A DNA stretch of 18,925 nucleotides from MADRE2 sp964397015 (GCA_964397015.1 CAYNHL010000073.1:1-18925), one strand, 5' to 3'. Shown: positions 1 to 7,537, numbered from the stretch's first letter. The notes: generated from the letters alone by a model not told the origin. Translations and numbers: made by a program.

Positions 1-56
1 CAAACCGAATGGTTTCAACACCCTTATTACAACCTGATAAATGCAATGTTGAAAAA

Positions 57-797
57 ATGGAATTGATAAACGGATTACAATACAATTTAAAGGGTCTTGC
101 TCTCGGGTTGCGTACACCCAGGTTACTGATGCTCGGGTTGCTGCGTTTTGTCCTTGTCCTGATCCTGGTGATCCTGGCTTCAGGACTTATTATCTACCGG
201 CAGGAAGAAATTCTATCCATTTTATGGACCCTTCCTGAAAACAAGTGGCTGGTTTATGTCTGGCATGCCGTTTCCTGGATTTTGTCCCTGGTACTGGCCG
301 GTATTGCAGCCATTTTGTCGTACATTCTGGCACAGGTTCTCTTTGGTGTGTTTATCATGGATTACATGTCAAAGATCACTGAGAAAATTATCAGCGGCAA
401 TGTCACCGAAAATCCAGCCTCTTTTTTACATACATTGTGGTACCTGATCAAACAGGAAATTCCCAGGGCTCTTATTCCGGTTCTGGTATCCATGGCGGTC
501 ATCACGGCAGGTTTTTTTACGCCTCTGGGCCCTTTGATCCTGTTGGTTTCATCACTATCCGCCGTGATGTTCCTGGCCTGGGACAACACAGACCTGGTTC
601 CGGCAAGGAGAATGATACCTTTCAATCAAAGGTTTTCGTTTTTAAAGCAGAATATCGGTTTTCATGTCGGGTTTGGGTTGTGGTTTCTGGTTCCGTGGCT
701 CAATATCCTGTTTTTGTCATTTGCACCGGTCGGGGCCACCATGTATTACCTGGACAGATCACACGAGCAGGGTGACCAGAAGCTTCAGGAAACATGA
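57..797 (+). CDS. EI24/CysZ-like integral membrane protein
   Basis: A 246-residue inner-membrane protein that looks like the EI24 domain family, which includes the sulfate permease CysZ (about 250 residues). Hydrophobic segments are visible near residues 22-46, 65-95, 140-175 and 205-230, with short polar loops and an Asn-Thr-Asp-Leu-Val-Pro stretch before the last segment, a layout usual for EI24 proteins. A role in sulfate or other anion uptake would suit a sulfate reducer, but that is family-based inference; the sequence shows only the membrane fold. I start at the ATG at 57 because the protein then begins at the usual family N-terminus; an in-frame ATG at 9 would add 16 polar residues. 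Neither has a clear ribosome binding site. The cereblon-like gene starts one base after its stop codon, so the two are probably co-transcribed. Confidence 0.72.
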   Translation: MELINGLQYNLKGLALGLRTPRLLMLGLLRFVLVLILVILASGLIIYRQEEILSILWTLPENKWLVYVWHAVSWILSLVLAGIAAILSYILAQVLFGVFIMDYMSKITEKIISGNVTENPASFLHTLWYLIKQEIPRALIPVLVSMAVITAGFFTPLGPLILLVSSLSAVMFLAWDNTDLVPARRMIPFNQRFSFLKQNIGFHVGFGLWFLVPWLNILFLSFAPVGATMYYLDRSHEQGDQKLQET

Positions 798-798
798 A

Positions 799-1176
799 AT
801 GTACATGTTTTACGGCAAACAGGAGTCAGAGACCGTTACCCGGGATTTGTCCGGTTTAAAAAAGGAAGATGAACCTTCTGTTCTGTGTTCCCGGTGCCGT
901 CATGTCATTACAGGAAAAAAACTGCAGATACCTGTTGATGGCGCATGGTCAAGAGCTTTTGCCAACCCCCATGGCATTGTCTATGAAATTGTATTTTTTA
1001 AACAGGCAAAAGGGGCTGTCGTAACTTCGCTGCCCTGCGATGAATTCTCCTGGTTTCCAGGATACGCATGGGCCGTATCGGGATGCGGTAATTGCGGTAT
1101 ACACATAGGGTGGCTGTTTACATCGGAAAATGATGCATTTTTTGGATTGATCCTGGACCAATTGATTATTCCATGA
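799..1176 (+). CDS. Bacterial CULT-domain (cereblon-like) zinc protein
   Basis: A 125-residue soluble protein consisting almost entirely of a CULT domain, the fold that in human cereblon binds thalidomide. A zinc site is formed by C30-x2-C33 (CSRC) and C96-x2-C99 (CGNC). The segments NPHG (56-59), SWFPGYAW (84-91) and HIGWLF (102-107) align by eye with human cereblon NPHG, HSWFPGYAW and HIGWKF, so all three cage tryptophans are present (W85, W91, W105, matching W380, W386, W400). Human H378 is replaced by Phe83. Single-domain bacterial members are known, for example from Magnetospirillum, and bind thalidomide-like imides in vitro; their cellular role is unknown, and no ubiquitin system is present here. 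The ATG at 799 has AGGAA at 787-791 with 7-base spacing; an ATG at 805 is possible. The upstream open reading extension to 664 is a shadow of the preceding gene. Confidence 0.9.
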   Translation: MYMFYGKQESETVTRDLSGLKKEDEPSVLCSRCRHVITGKKLQIPVDGAWSRAFANPHGIVYEIVFFKQAKGAVVTSLPCDEFSWFPGYAWAVSGCGNCGIHIGWLFTSENDAFFGLILDQLIIP

Positions 1177-1186
1177 AAAAAAACAA

Positions 1187-1216
1187 TTGACTTTTCCATA
1201 TGATATATAATACAAT
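1187..1216 (+). promoter_or_regulatory. Sigma-70-type promoter for the DRR-repeat gene
   Basis: A -35 box TTGACT (1187-1192) is followed after 18 bases by TACAAT (1211-1216). A perfect TATAAT overlaps at 1206-1211 but lies only 13 bases from the -35 box. Transcription would start near 1223 and leave a leader of about 110 bases before the ATG at 1334. I see no known riboswitch in that leader. Confidence 0.5.
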
Positions 1217-1333
1217 AAAAACAGTTGATTAAAGCACTTCTGGTATTTTCTGGCTTGTCTTGAAACATACGGTTTGACCGGTTCGTAAAACGATCATTTG
1301 CCATTCTCCATCATTTTATTACAAGGAGGGAAA

Positions 1334-1540
1334 ATGACACAAGCAAAAAGTGTTTATGCCAAACGTTCTCCTATTGACAGACGTTCTCCGGTTGACAGAC
1401 GTATCCTGGATATGGGACCCCGGTATCCTGAACAGGAAAAACGCTGCAGTTTGACCGACCGCAGAAAGGGGTGGGAAGACAGGTACGGGTGGGAAAGAAT
1501 CAGCAAATGGAGCAGCTCGCCGCGATATTCTGATCAATAA
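1334..1540 (+). CDS. Small basic DRR-repeat protein of unknown function
   Basis: A 68-residue, highly charged protein with no signal peptide or membrane segment. It opens with two copies of RSPxDR (residues 11-22) and has a further TDRRKGW motif near residues 41-47, ending in a Trp/Tyr-rich tail. From memory, small proteins and linkers rich in such DRR motifs recur in deltaproteobacteria without an assigned function, so I give none. The start is well supported: an AAGGAGG Shine-Dalgarno at 1323-1329, 4 bases before the ATG at 1334, about the best ribosome binding site in the window. The gene has its own promoter upstream and a hairpin beginning in its stop codon, so it is a single-gene unit that is probably well expressed. 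An upstream in-frame ATG at 1298 lacks this support. Confidence 0.7.
   Translation: MTQAKSVYAKRSPIDRRSPVDRRILDMGPRYPEQEKRCSLTDRRKGWEDRYGWERISKWSSSPRYSDQ
1364..1399 (+). repeat. 18-bp tandem duplication inside the DRR gene
   Basis: Two adjacent 18-base units (1364-1381 and 1382-1399) start with CGTTCTCC and end with TTGACAGA, differing at two bases. Each encodes RSPxDR with Ile or Val at the variable position. The unit is a multiple of three, so gain or loss keeps the frame. Confidence 0.8.
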
Positions 1541-1597
1541 CTCAACTTTTGGGTATCATCATTGAAGCCCAAAAGTTGAGTCAATAGTGTTTTTTTT
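1540..1597 (+). terminator. Hairpin terminator after the DRR-repeat gene
   Basis: A perfect 14-bp inverted repeat pairs 1540-1553 (ACTCAACTTTTGGG) with 1568-1581, with a 14-base loop. Eight consecutive T follow at 1590-1597. The stem begins in the last base of the stop codon. The 8-base gap between stem and T-run is longer than ideal for intrinsic termination, so efficiency is uncertain. Confidence 0.6.
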
Positions 1598-1751
1598 GAA
1601 ACAGCGCCCGACCCCGATACAGCTAACCAGCGATTTTTCACCGGAATAATCATTGTCTATCCCCTGGATTCATGTTAATAGATTTTCCTGTTACTTGAAA
1701 ACTAAACATGCTATTTGAATACAGTGAATGGATTCAACCAGAAGGGATGCT
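1598..1751 (+). other. Intergenic region before the epimerase gene
   Basis: No gene is seen here. Possible promoter pairs are weak: TTGTCT at 1653 with TAATAG at 1676 (17-base spacer) and TTGAAA at 1695 with AATACA at 1718. Each has a -10 box matching consensus at only three positions, so I do not call either. The region probably carries the promoter for the epimerase-dehydrogenase pair. Confidence 0.35.
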
Positions 1752-2767
1752 ATGAAAATTCTTGTTACCGGTGCCGCCGGTTTTATCGGGTTCCACCTCT
1801 GCTCGAGGTTGCTGCGGGATGGTCATACAGTCCACGGGATTGACAATTTAAACGATTATTATGACATCAACCTGAAAAAAGCCCGGTTGAGTCTTATCGA
1901 CTCCCATCCGCAATTTGAGTTTCATCTTCTTGACATCGCCCTCCGGCAGCAGACAGCATCGTTGTTTTCTTCCTGTCAGTTTGACATGGTTGTCAATCTT
2001 GCCGCCCAGGCCGGAGTCCGTCACAGTATAGAAAATCCCGCATCCTATGTTGACAGCAATCTTGTAGGGTTCGCCAATATCCTTGAAGGATGCCGCCATT
2101 CCGGGGTCAAACATCTGGTCTACGCTTCCAGCAGTTCGGTTTACGGATTGAATACCCGCATGCCGTTTTCAGTGCGGCANNNNNNNNNNTGGATCATCCC
2201 ATAAGCCTTTACGCGGCATCCAAAAAAGCCAACGAGTTGATGGCCCACACCTATTCATACCTTTACCAGCTTCCAACAACCGGGTTGAGGTTCTTTACCG
2301 TTTATGGGCCCTGGGGAAGGCCGGACATGGCCCTGTTCCTTTTTACAAAAGCCATTCTGGAAAACAGACCCATCACCATTTTCAATAACGGCGACATGCA
2401 GCGGGATTTTACCTACATTGACGATATTGTAGAAGGCATTATCAGGGTAATGGAGCGCATACCACAGGGTGATCCGGACTGGTCGCCTTTGGATCCTTCG
2501 CCGTCCTCAAGCTGTGTGCCCTACCGGCTTTACAATATCGGCAACAATCAGCCCGTATCCCTGATGGCCTTTGTCACGGCCATCGAGACCGCACTGGGAC
2601 AAGAAGCCGTTAAAGAGTTCCTGCCCCTTCAGCCCGGAGATGTCCCGGCAACCTGTGCGGATGTTCAGGATTTGATAACTGATACCGGATTCAAGCCCTC
2701 AACTTCGGTTGAACAGGGAATTGCCCGGTTTATTGAATGGTACAGAAAATATTACAAGATCGATTGA
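1752..2767 (+). CDS. UDP-glucuronate 4-epimerase-type NAD-dependent epimerase (assembly gap inside)
   Basis: An extended short-chain dehydrogenase/reductase that should interconvert UDP-glucuronate and UDP-galacturonate in the cytoplasm. Visible parts are the NAD loop GAAGFIG (residues 7-13), LAAQAGVR, the SSSSVYG motif (126-132), the catalytic YAASK tetrad and VYGPWGRPDMALF, typical of the CapI/LpsL/GAE group. Length (about 337 residues) fits the family. The frame changes across ten Ns at 2180-2189: the part before reads in one frame up to PFSVR and the part after resumes at VDHPISLY. Eight missing bases (or any 3n+2) would restore one frame, so this is an assembly gap and not a natural frameshift. 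The ATG at 1752 follows AGAAGGGA and places the NAD motif right at the N-terminus; the in-frame ATG at 1728 is less likely. The dehydrogenase gene follows after 14 bases. Confidence 0.87.
2180..2189. other. Ten-N assembly gap
   Basis: Ten Ns interrupt the epimerase gene. By protein continuity the true missing length is probably 8 bases: the end of a His/Gln codon, two codons and the first base of a Val codon. The Ns therefore look like a scaffold placeholder rather than a measured gap. Confidence 0.9.
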
Positions 2768-2781
2768 GGAGCGTGTATCTC

Positions 2782-4086
2782 ATGCCGGAAGAACATGAAG
2801 CAAAAGATTTGAAAATAGCGGTGATCGGACTCGGATATGTAGGACTTCCGCTTGCGGTTCATTTCGGGGCTATTTATCCCACAGTGGGCCTTGATATGAA
2901 ACAGCAGATCATCGAAAACTGCAGGCAGAAGACAGATCCGACCAGGGAAGTCTCCAGGGCTGAATTTGAAAGGGCAGTCCATTTTAAGCCTACCACCGAT
3001 CCCTCTTTGACAGGTGATGCGGATTTTATAATTGTTGCGGTGCCCACCCCCATCGACAATGCCCGCCAGCCGGACTTGAGTTATGTCATAAGCGCTTCTG
3101 AAACAGCCGGCAGGCACATGAAAAAAGGGGCTGTAATCATTTTCGAGTCCACTGTATATCCAGGAGTCACAGAGGATGTCTGTGTCCCTGTGCTCGAGTC
3201 TGTTTCAGGTTATAAATGGAAAACAGACTTTCACGTGGGGTATTCACCTGAACGGATCAACCCCGGAGACAGGGAACATACTCTGACAAAGATCGTCAAG
3301 GTGGTTTCCGGTGATGACGGCCCTACCTGTGACAGGATTGCAGGGCTTTACGAATCAATTATAACCGCGGGAGTTTACCGTACAAAGACCATAAGGGAAG
3401 CAGAAGCTGCCAAGGTAATTGAAAATACACAAAGAGATTTGAATATTGCCCTGATGAACGAACTTGCCCTGATTTTCGACCGATTCGGTATCGATACCCG
3501 CAACGTGCTGGATGCGGCCTGTTCCAAGTGGAACTTTCTGCCGTTTTCCCCGGGTCTTGTCGGAGGGCACTGCATAGGCGTGGATCCCTATTATTTGACA
3601 TACAAGGCGCAATCCGAAGGCTATCATCCGGAGGTAATCCTTGCCGGCAGGAGGATCAATGACGGGATGGGCCGTTTTGTGGTGGAAAAAACCATCAAGC
3701 TGATGATAAACCAGGACATCCATGTCAGGCAGTCCAGTGTTGGGGTGTTGGGCCTGACGTTCAAGGAAAACTGCCCGGATTTGAGAAATACCCGGGTGGT
3801 GGATATTATAGAGGAATTAAAATCATACGCTGTAAAAGTTAAGGTGCACGATCCCCTCGCCGATCCGGAAGAGGCGCTGTCCTACTACGGGGTCGAATTG
3901 TGCAGCTGGGAAGAGATAAAAGATCTCGATGCCATAATCATCGCCGTGCCCCATGATGAATACAGGGCCAGACCTGTCAAGGATTTCACGGATGCGCTCA
4001 CTCCTGCTGGATGCATTGTCGATGTAAAGTCCATGCTGGACAGCGACAGCATGGACGGAACCGGCGTTACATACTGGCGCTTATGA
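2782..4086 (+). CDS. tviB: UDP-N-acetylhexosamine 6-dehydrogenase, TviB/WbpO type
   Basis: A 434-residue NAD-dependent nucleotide-sugar dehydrogenase that oxidises C6 of UDP-GlcNAc or UDP-GalNAc to the uronic acid, supplying an acidic aminosugar for polysaccharide. Seen directly: the Rossmann motif GLGYVGLP (16-23), VAVPTPID, FESTVYPG, SPERINPGD, and the active-site segment GLVGGHCIGVDPYYL with catalytic C264. This last segment, with KWNFLPFSPG before it, marks the TviB/VipA/WbpO branch rather than the UDP-glucose branch present at 16337. Which HexNAc is used cannot be told by eye; UDP-ManNAc (WecC-like use with the WecB here) is less likely. The ATG at 2782 has GAGGAG at 2766-2771; a GTG at 2773 is too close to that site. 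Its stop codon overlaps the 3' end of the opposing pepN. Confidence 0.88.
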   Translation: MPEEHEAKDLKIAVIGLGYVGLPLAVHFGAIYPTVGLDMKQQIIENCRQKTDPTREVSRAEFERAVHFKPTTDPSLTGDADFIIVAVPTPIDNARQPDLSYVISASETAGRHMKKGAVIIFESTVYPGVTEDVCVPVLESVSGYKWKTDFHVGYSPERINPGDREHTLTKIVKVVSGDDGPTCDRIAGLYESIITAGVYRTKTIREAEAAKVIENTQRDLNIALMNELALIFDRFGIDTRNVLDAACSKWNFLPFSPGLVGGHCIGVDPYYLTYKAQSEGYHPEVILAGRRINDGMGRFVVEKTIKLMINQDIHVRQSSVGVLGLTFKENCPDLRNTRVVDIIEELKSYAVKVKVHDPLADPEEALSYYGVELCSWEEIKDLDAIIIAVPHDEYRARPVKDFTDALTPAGCIVDVKSMLDSDSMDGTGVTYWRL

Positions 4087-6699
4087 TTCAAGTGCCCTTG
4101 ACACGATCTCATAAACATTTTTAGACAGGTTGTCACTGGCAAGGATTGTCTGCAGGGAATGTTTCATGAGCTGCTGCCGTTTGTTATCATACCTTTTCCA
4201 CAGGTTGAATCCCCCGGCCAGCCTCGAGGCAATCTGGGGGTTTATTTTATCCACCGTCAGTACCTGTTCGGTCAAAAACGCATAACCTCTGCCGTCCGGG
4301 CTGTGAAAACGATAGGGGTTGTGCATTACCAGCACACCGATAAGTGAACGGACCTTGTTTGGATTTTTGATGGAAAATGCCGGATGGGCGATCAGTGATG
4401 CCACTGTATCAAGGGTGTCCGGCCTGTCTGCCTGGGCCTGGACCGCAAACCACTTGTTCATTACAAGAGGGTTGTTCCGCCATTTTTCATAAAAAGCTTG
4501 AATTGCAGCCCGTGTCAGATCTGATTCAATATGGGACAAAATGCTTAAGGCGGCTATCTCGTCCGTCATGTTCCCGGCATTGGTAAACCGTTCATGGATC
4601 ATGCGGGTGGCCTGTTCTGTTTCAAGGCTGCCGATATAGGAAAGACAGGTGTTTTTAAGGCTTCTGTCGGCCATTGCGCTTCCTGAAAGATCTTTCGGGT
4701 CCGACTGTGAACACTTTTCAACCAGTGCTGCAAAATTATCTTTTAACATTGCCGCCAGACTGGTGACAAGAAACTGTCTGGCATGATGGATCGCATCGAC
4801 ATCAATTGTATCGAAATGGTTTTTGATCTCGTTTTCGTCAGGAATGGTGATGGTCCTGGCGATAAAAGCCCTGTCCGTGTCATCCCGGTTCAGCGTGGCT
4901 TTGAACGCGTCAGCCAGCAGGCCGGACACCGTCATGGGTGTCTTTTGGTGAATTTGTCCCACCAGTTTTTCGATTTCTCTTTGAAATAAAGTCCTGGCAG
5001 CATCGTAGCGATTGAACTCATCTGTATCACGTGCCATGAGAAATGCAAGCTCATCGCCTGTCAGATCGCTTTCAATGATAACTGGTGCGGAAAACTCCCT
5101 GAACAGTGACGGTACACAAAAAGAGGGCATCTTGTGAAATACGAACTCTTCCCTCTCTTTTTTAAGATGAAGCACGCTGCCGGCTTCCGGCACCAGGTCT
5201 TTTCCTGTTTTATCCAGCAGGCCAAGTTTTACCGGGATGTGAAGTGGTTCCTTGACTTCCTGGTTCCTGTCGGGATGGGTATGCTGTTCAAAGGTCAGTG
5301 TCAAGTTTTTTGATGTCGGATCATAAGAACGGTTGATTTTGACTCTGGGTGTGCCGGATTGTGTGTACCAGCGCTTGAACTGCGTAAGGTCGATGCCCGA
5401 TTCCTCGGCCATTACGGACAAAAAATCCTCGATCGTAACCGCCATGCCGTCAAAGGTTTCAAAGTAACGGTCCATGGCTTTTCTGAAAACCGGCCACCCG
5501 AGAATCTGGCATACCATCCGTACCACCTCGGCCCCTTTTTCGTAGACCGTCATGGTATAAAAATTGTTCATTTCTATGTAGGATTCAGGCCTTACCGGAT
5601 GGGCCATGGGACCGGAATCTTCAGGAAACTGGAAAAACCTTAGCTGCCGGACGTCGGAAATCCGTTTGACCCCCCTGGAATGCATGTCTGCTGAAAACTC
5701 CTGGTCCCTGAAAACCGTAAGGCCTTCCTTGAGACTGAGTTGAAACCAGTTTTTCAACGTAACCCTGTTGCCTGACCAGTTGTGAAAATATTCGTGGGCA
5801 ATGACTGCCTGGATATTGAGAAAATCCTGGTCAGTGGCCGTGTCCGGGTCCGCAAGGACATAGGTGGTGTTGAAAATATTCAGCCCCTTGTTTTCCATGG
5901 CGCCGGCATTGAAATCATCAACTGCAACGATCTGGTACAAATCCAGGTCATACTCCCTGCCGAACTTTTCTTCATCCCATTTCATGGCCTGCTTCAAGGA
6001 TGTCATGGCATGGGCGCACTGGTCAATATTCTCATTTTTTGAAAAAATGTGAAGATCTACAGCCCTGCCTGATTTTGTAACGAACCGGTCCTTGAGGCAT
6101 GACAGATCGCCTGCTACCAGGGCGAACAGGTAACAGGGTTTTTTAAAGGGATCCTGCCATACGGCATAATGCCGGTTGTTTTCAAGATCACCGCTTTTGA
6201 CGGGGTTCCCGTTGGACAAAAGCACGGGAAAGGCGGTTTTGTCAGCGATGATAGTACAGCTGTATGTCGACATGATATCAGGGCGGTCCGGGAAGGGCGT
6301 AATTTTTCTGAAACCTTCAGCCTCGCACTGTGTGCAGAACATATTGTCGGACATGTACAGTCCTTCAAGGGATGTGTTGTGCAAAGGGTCAATGACAGAG
6401 GTTATTTCAAGGGTGAATGCATCCGGTGTCCTGAACAGCTTGAAAGAATCATTCGAGGTTTCGTACCCGCCGGCCGGCAGGACCATGCCGTCTGCCACAA
6501 CGGACTCGATCTGCATCTGTTTCAAGTCAAATACAAGGGAAGTATTCTCGTCAGCCACATCCAGGTTCTTGCGGATCTTCATCGATGATGTCACCCGGGT
6601 GTCTGTTTCGTACAGGTCGAAGGTCAGGTCGATGTGATCGACAAAAAAGGGCGGGGCGCAATAGTCTTTGAGGTATCGGGTCTGGTGTGTTGTTTTCAT
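4081..6699 (-). CDS. pepN: Aminopeptidase N, M1 zinc metallopeptidase
   Basis: An 872-residue cytoplasmic aminopeptidase that removes N-terminal residues from peptides in protein turnover; E. coli PepN has 870. It aligns by eye with E. coli PepN along its length: FCTQCEAEGFRKIT, WQDPFKKPCYLFALVAGD, the substrate-binding GAMENKGLN (near 260-268), and the zinc motif HEYFHNWSGNR (near 296) followed by NWFQLSLKEGLTVF, which carries the third zinc ligand Glu. The ATG at 6699 is preferred: the TTG at 6708 and the ATG at 6712 lie inside the -10 box of its promoter, and there is no Shine-Dalgarno. It is a housekeeping gene inserted between the sugar genes and the EPS locus, convergent with the dehydrogenase; the two coding regions overlap by 6 bases (4081-4086), leaving no room for a terminator between them. 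Confidence 0.97.
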   Translation of the reverse strand: MKTTHQTRYLKDYCAPPFFVDHIDLTFDLYETDTRVTSSMKIRKNLDVADENTSLVFDLKQMQIESVVADGMVLPAGGYETSNDSFKLFRTPDAFTLEITSVIDPLHNTSLEGLYMSDNMFCTQCEAEGFRKITPFPDRPDIMSTYSCTIIADKTAFPVLLSNGNPVKSGDLENNRHYAVWQDPFKKPCYLFALVAGDLSCLKDRFVTKSGRAVDLHIFSKNENIDQCAHAMTSLKQAMKWDEEKFGREYDLDLYQIVAVDDFNAGAMENKGLNIFNTTYVLADPDTATDQDFLNIQAVIAHEYFHNWSGNRVTLKNWFQLSLKEGLTVFRDQEFSADMHSRGVKRISDVRQLRFFQFPEDSGPMAHPVRPESYIEMNNFYTMTVYEKGAEVVRMVCQILGWPVFRKAMDRYFETFDGMAVTIEDFLSVMAEESGIDLTQFKRWYTQSGTPRVKINRSYDPTSKNLTLTFEQHTHPDRNQEVKEPLHIPVKLGLLDKTGKDLVPEAGSVLHLKKEREEFVFHKMPSFCVPSLFREFSAPVIIESDLTGDELAFLMARDTDEFNRYDAARTLFQREIEKLVGQIHQKTPMTVSGLLADAFKATLNRDDTDRAFIARTITIPDENEIKNHFDTIDVDAIHHARQFLVTSLAAMLKDNFAALVEKCSQSDPKDLSGSAMADRSLKNTCLSYIGSLETEQATRMIHERFTNAGNMTDEIAALSILSHIESDLTRAAIQAFYEKWRNNPLVMNKWFAVQAQADRPDTLDTVASLIAHPAFSIKNPNKVRSLIGVLVMHNPYRFHSPDGRGYAFLTEQVLTVDKINPQIASRLAGGFNLWKRYDNKRQQLMKHSLQTILASDNLSKNVYEIVSRALES

Positions 6700-6707
6700 A
6701 ATCGGCA

Positions 6708-6736
6708 AACATAAAACGATATTTCATGCTTGTCAA
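6708..6736 (-). promoter_or_regulatory. Sigma-70-type promoter for near-leaderless pepN
   Basis: On the minus strand a perfect -35 box TTGACA (6736-6731) is followed after exactly 17 bases by TATGTT (6713-6708). Transcription should start around 6701-6702, only two or three bases before the ATG at 6699. This fits the lack of a ribosome binding site and argues for a leaderless or nearly leaderless mRNA. Confidence 0.65.
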
Positions 6737-6829
6737 TTGCAATTTGGCCTGGCATCCTGCTGACAGGACTGTTGAAAAAAACAAATCATTCTTTGCGGAT
6801 GGTATTCAGAACAGGCGTGATTTTTTAGA

Positions 6830-7537
6830 TCAGGTGTGGTGTGCTTTTCTTTTTCTGCCTATCATGGCGGCGCCGATCAACCCGAAACCGAAGAGGACAA
6901 AGGTAGCAGGTTCGGGGGTTTGTGTGATCGATGTATCTCCATCCCATATTGTATAATGGGATAATCCATGGGAGAGCCCCTCGAAATGAAACCAGGCTGA
7001 ACCGTCATCTTCGAATAAAATATTGTGATCAGAGCCCGCGGACCAGACATCTCCTACATACCATAAATACCATCCGGCACCCGCATTGTTCGTGGAACCC
7101 CATTTAAGGCTGATATACTGTGTATAAGGAGGAAGTGAAAGATTGAAGGATCGTGCATCGTACCAGGAACTCTCATCATTCTCATCATTCTCATATTTGG
7201 TCTTTGTGGTTACACTCGGAAGGGAGTTGTCATTTATTTCATTAAATCTCTCAAAAATGCGATTAACATTATCCTGACTATCAACCTCTGCGGTACCAGA
7301 AAAGAAGGTATCTAAATTGATGTCTATGCATGGGGAGGTACCAATATAGACTGTACTAATGACGTTGTTTCCATTGTCAGATAATCTACCCAGTACACCC
7401 CCAACTTCCATAGCAGTATTGTTGGAAGTGTTGCCGTCAGAATCCGTTGCTACAATGCTTCCCATCGGGCTGGCGTATACGTTGCCAGAAATTCCCAAAA
7501 TGCAGAAAAGAATTATTGCGAAAGCAAATTTTTTCAT
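6830..7537 (-). CDS. PEP-CTERM sorting-domain secreted protein
   Basis: A 235-residue exported protein with a Sec signal peptide (1-22, cleavage after VYA), an acidic Asn/Asp/Ser-rich body with many aromatics, and a C-terminal PEP-CTERM tail: PEP at 208-210, a hydrophobic segment (about 212-226) and the basic stop RKRK (228-231). Exosortase is expected to cleave near PEP and release or attach the protein during export, in step with EPS production. The body, including ISLKWG and WYLWYVGDVWS around residues 142-165, matches no function I recognise; a carbohydrate-binding or matrix role is only a guess. The ATG at 7537 has GAGAGG at 7548-7543, 5 bases upstream. A sigma-54 promoter lies just upstream, so expression is probably controlled by an enhancer-binding activator. 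It is transcribed divergently from the EPS run. Confidence 0.92.
   Translation of the reverse strand: MKKFAFAIILFCILGISGNVYASPMGSIVATDSDGNTSNNTAMEVGGVLGRLSDNGNNVISTVYIGTSPCIDINLDTFFSGTAEVDSQDNVNRIFERFNEINDNSLPSVTTKTKYENDENDESSWYDARSFNLSLPPYTQYISLKWGSTNNAGAGWYLWYVGDVWSAGSDHNILFEDDGSAWFHFEGLSHGLSHYTIWDGDTSITQTPEPATFVLFGFGLIGAAMIGRKRKAHHT
7172..7194 (-). repeat. 9-bp tandem repeat in the PEP-CTERM gene
   Basis: The plus strand shows two units of CTCATCATT (7172-7180, 7181-7189) followed by CTCAT. It encodes the acidic run ENDENDE (residues 116-122). Because the unit is nine bases, copy-number change would alter length without breaking the frame. Confidence 0.75.

Noticed and set aside
664..798. 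Longer version of the CULT gene starting at 664
   Set aside because: The added 45 residues overlap the EI24 gene in another frame and are not CULT-like; the ATG at 799 has a good ribosome binding site.
1540..1581. 14-bp inverted repeat as ends of a mobile element
   Set aside because: The arms are separated by a 14-base loop with no transposase or target duplication, and a T-run follows; a terminator is simpler.
2090..2204. Two overlapping epimerase fragments around the N run, as a natural frameshift or gene split
   Set aside because: The Ns explain the change of frame, and the protein continues with family residues on both sides.
6169..6637. Long plus-strand open frames opposite pepN (139 and 153 residues)
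   Set aside because: They are antisense shadows of a strongly conserved enzyme and have no family features or ribosome binding sites.
6774..6828. Terminator after the PEP-CTERM gene (AAATCA...TGATTT then seven T on the minus strand)
   Set aside because: The stem is only six AT-rich pairs around a loop of about 30 bases; too weak to call.
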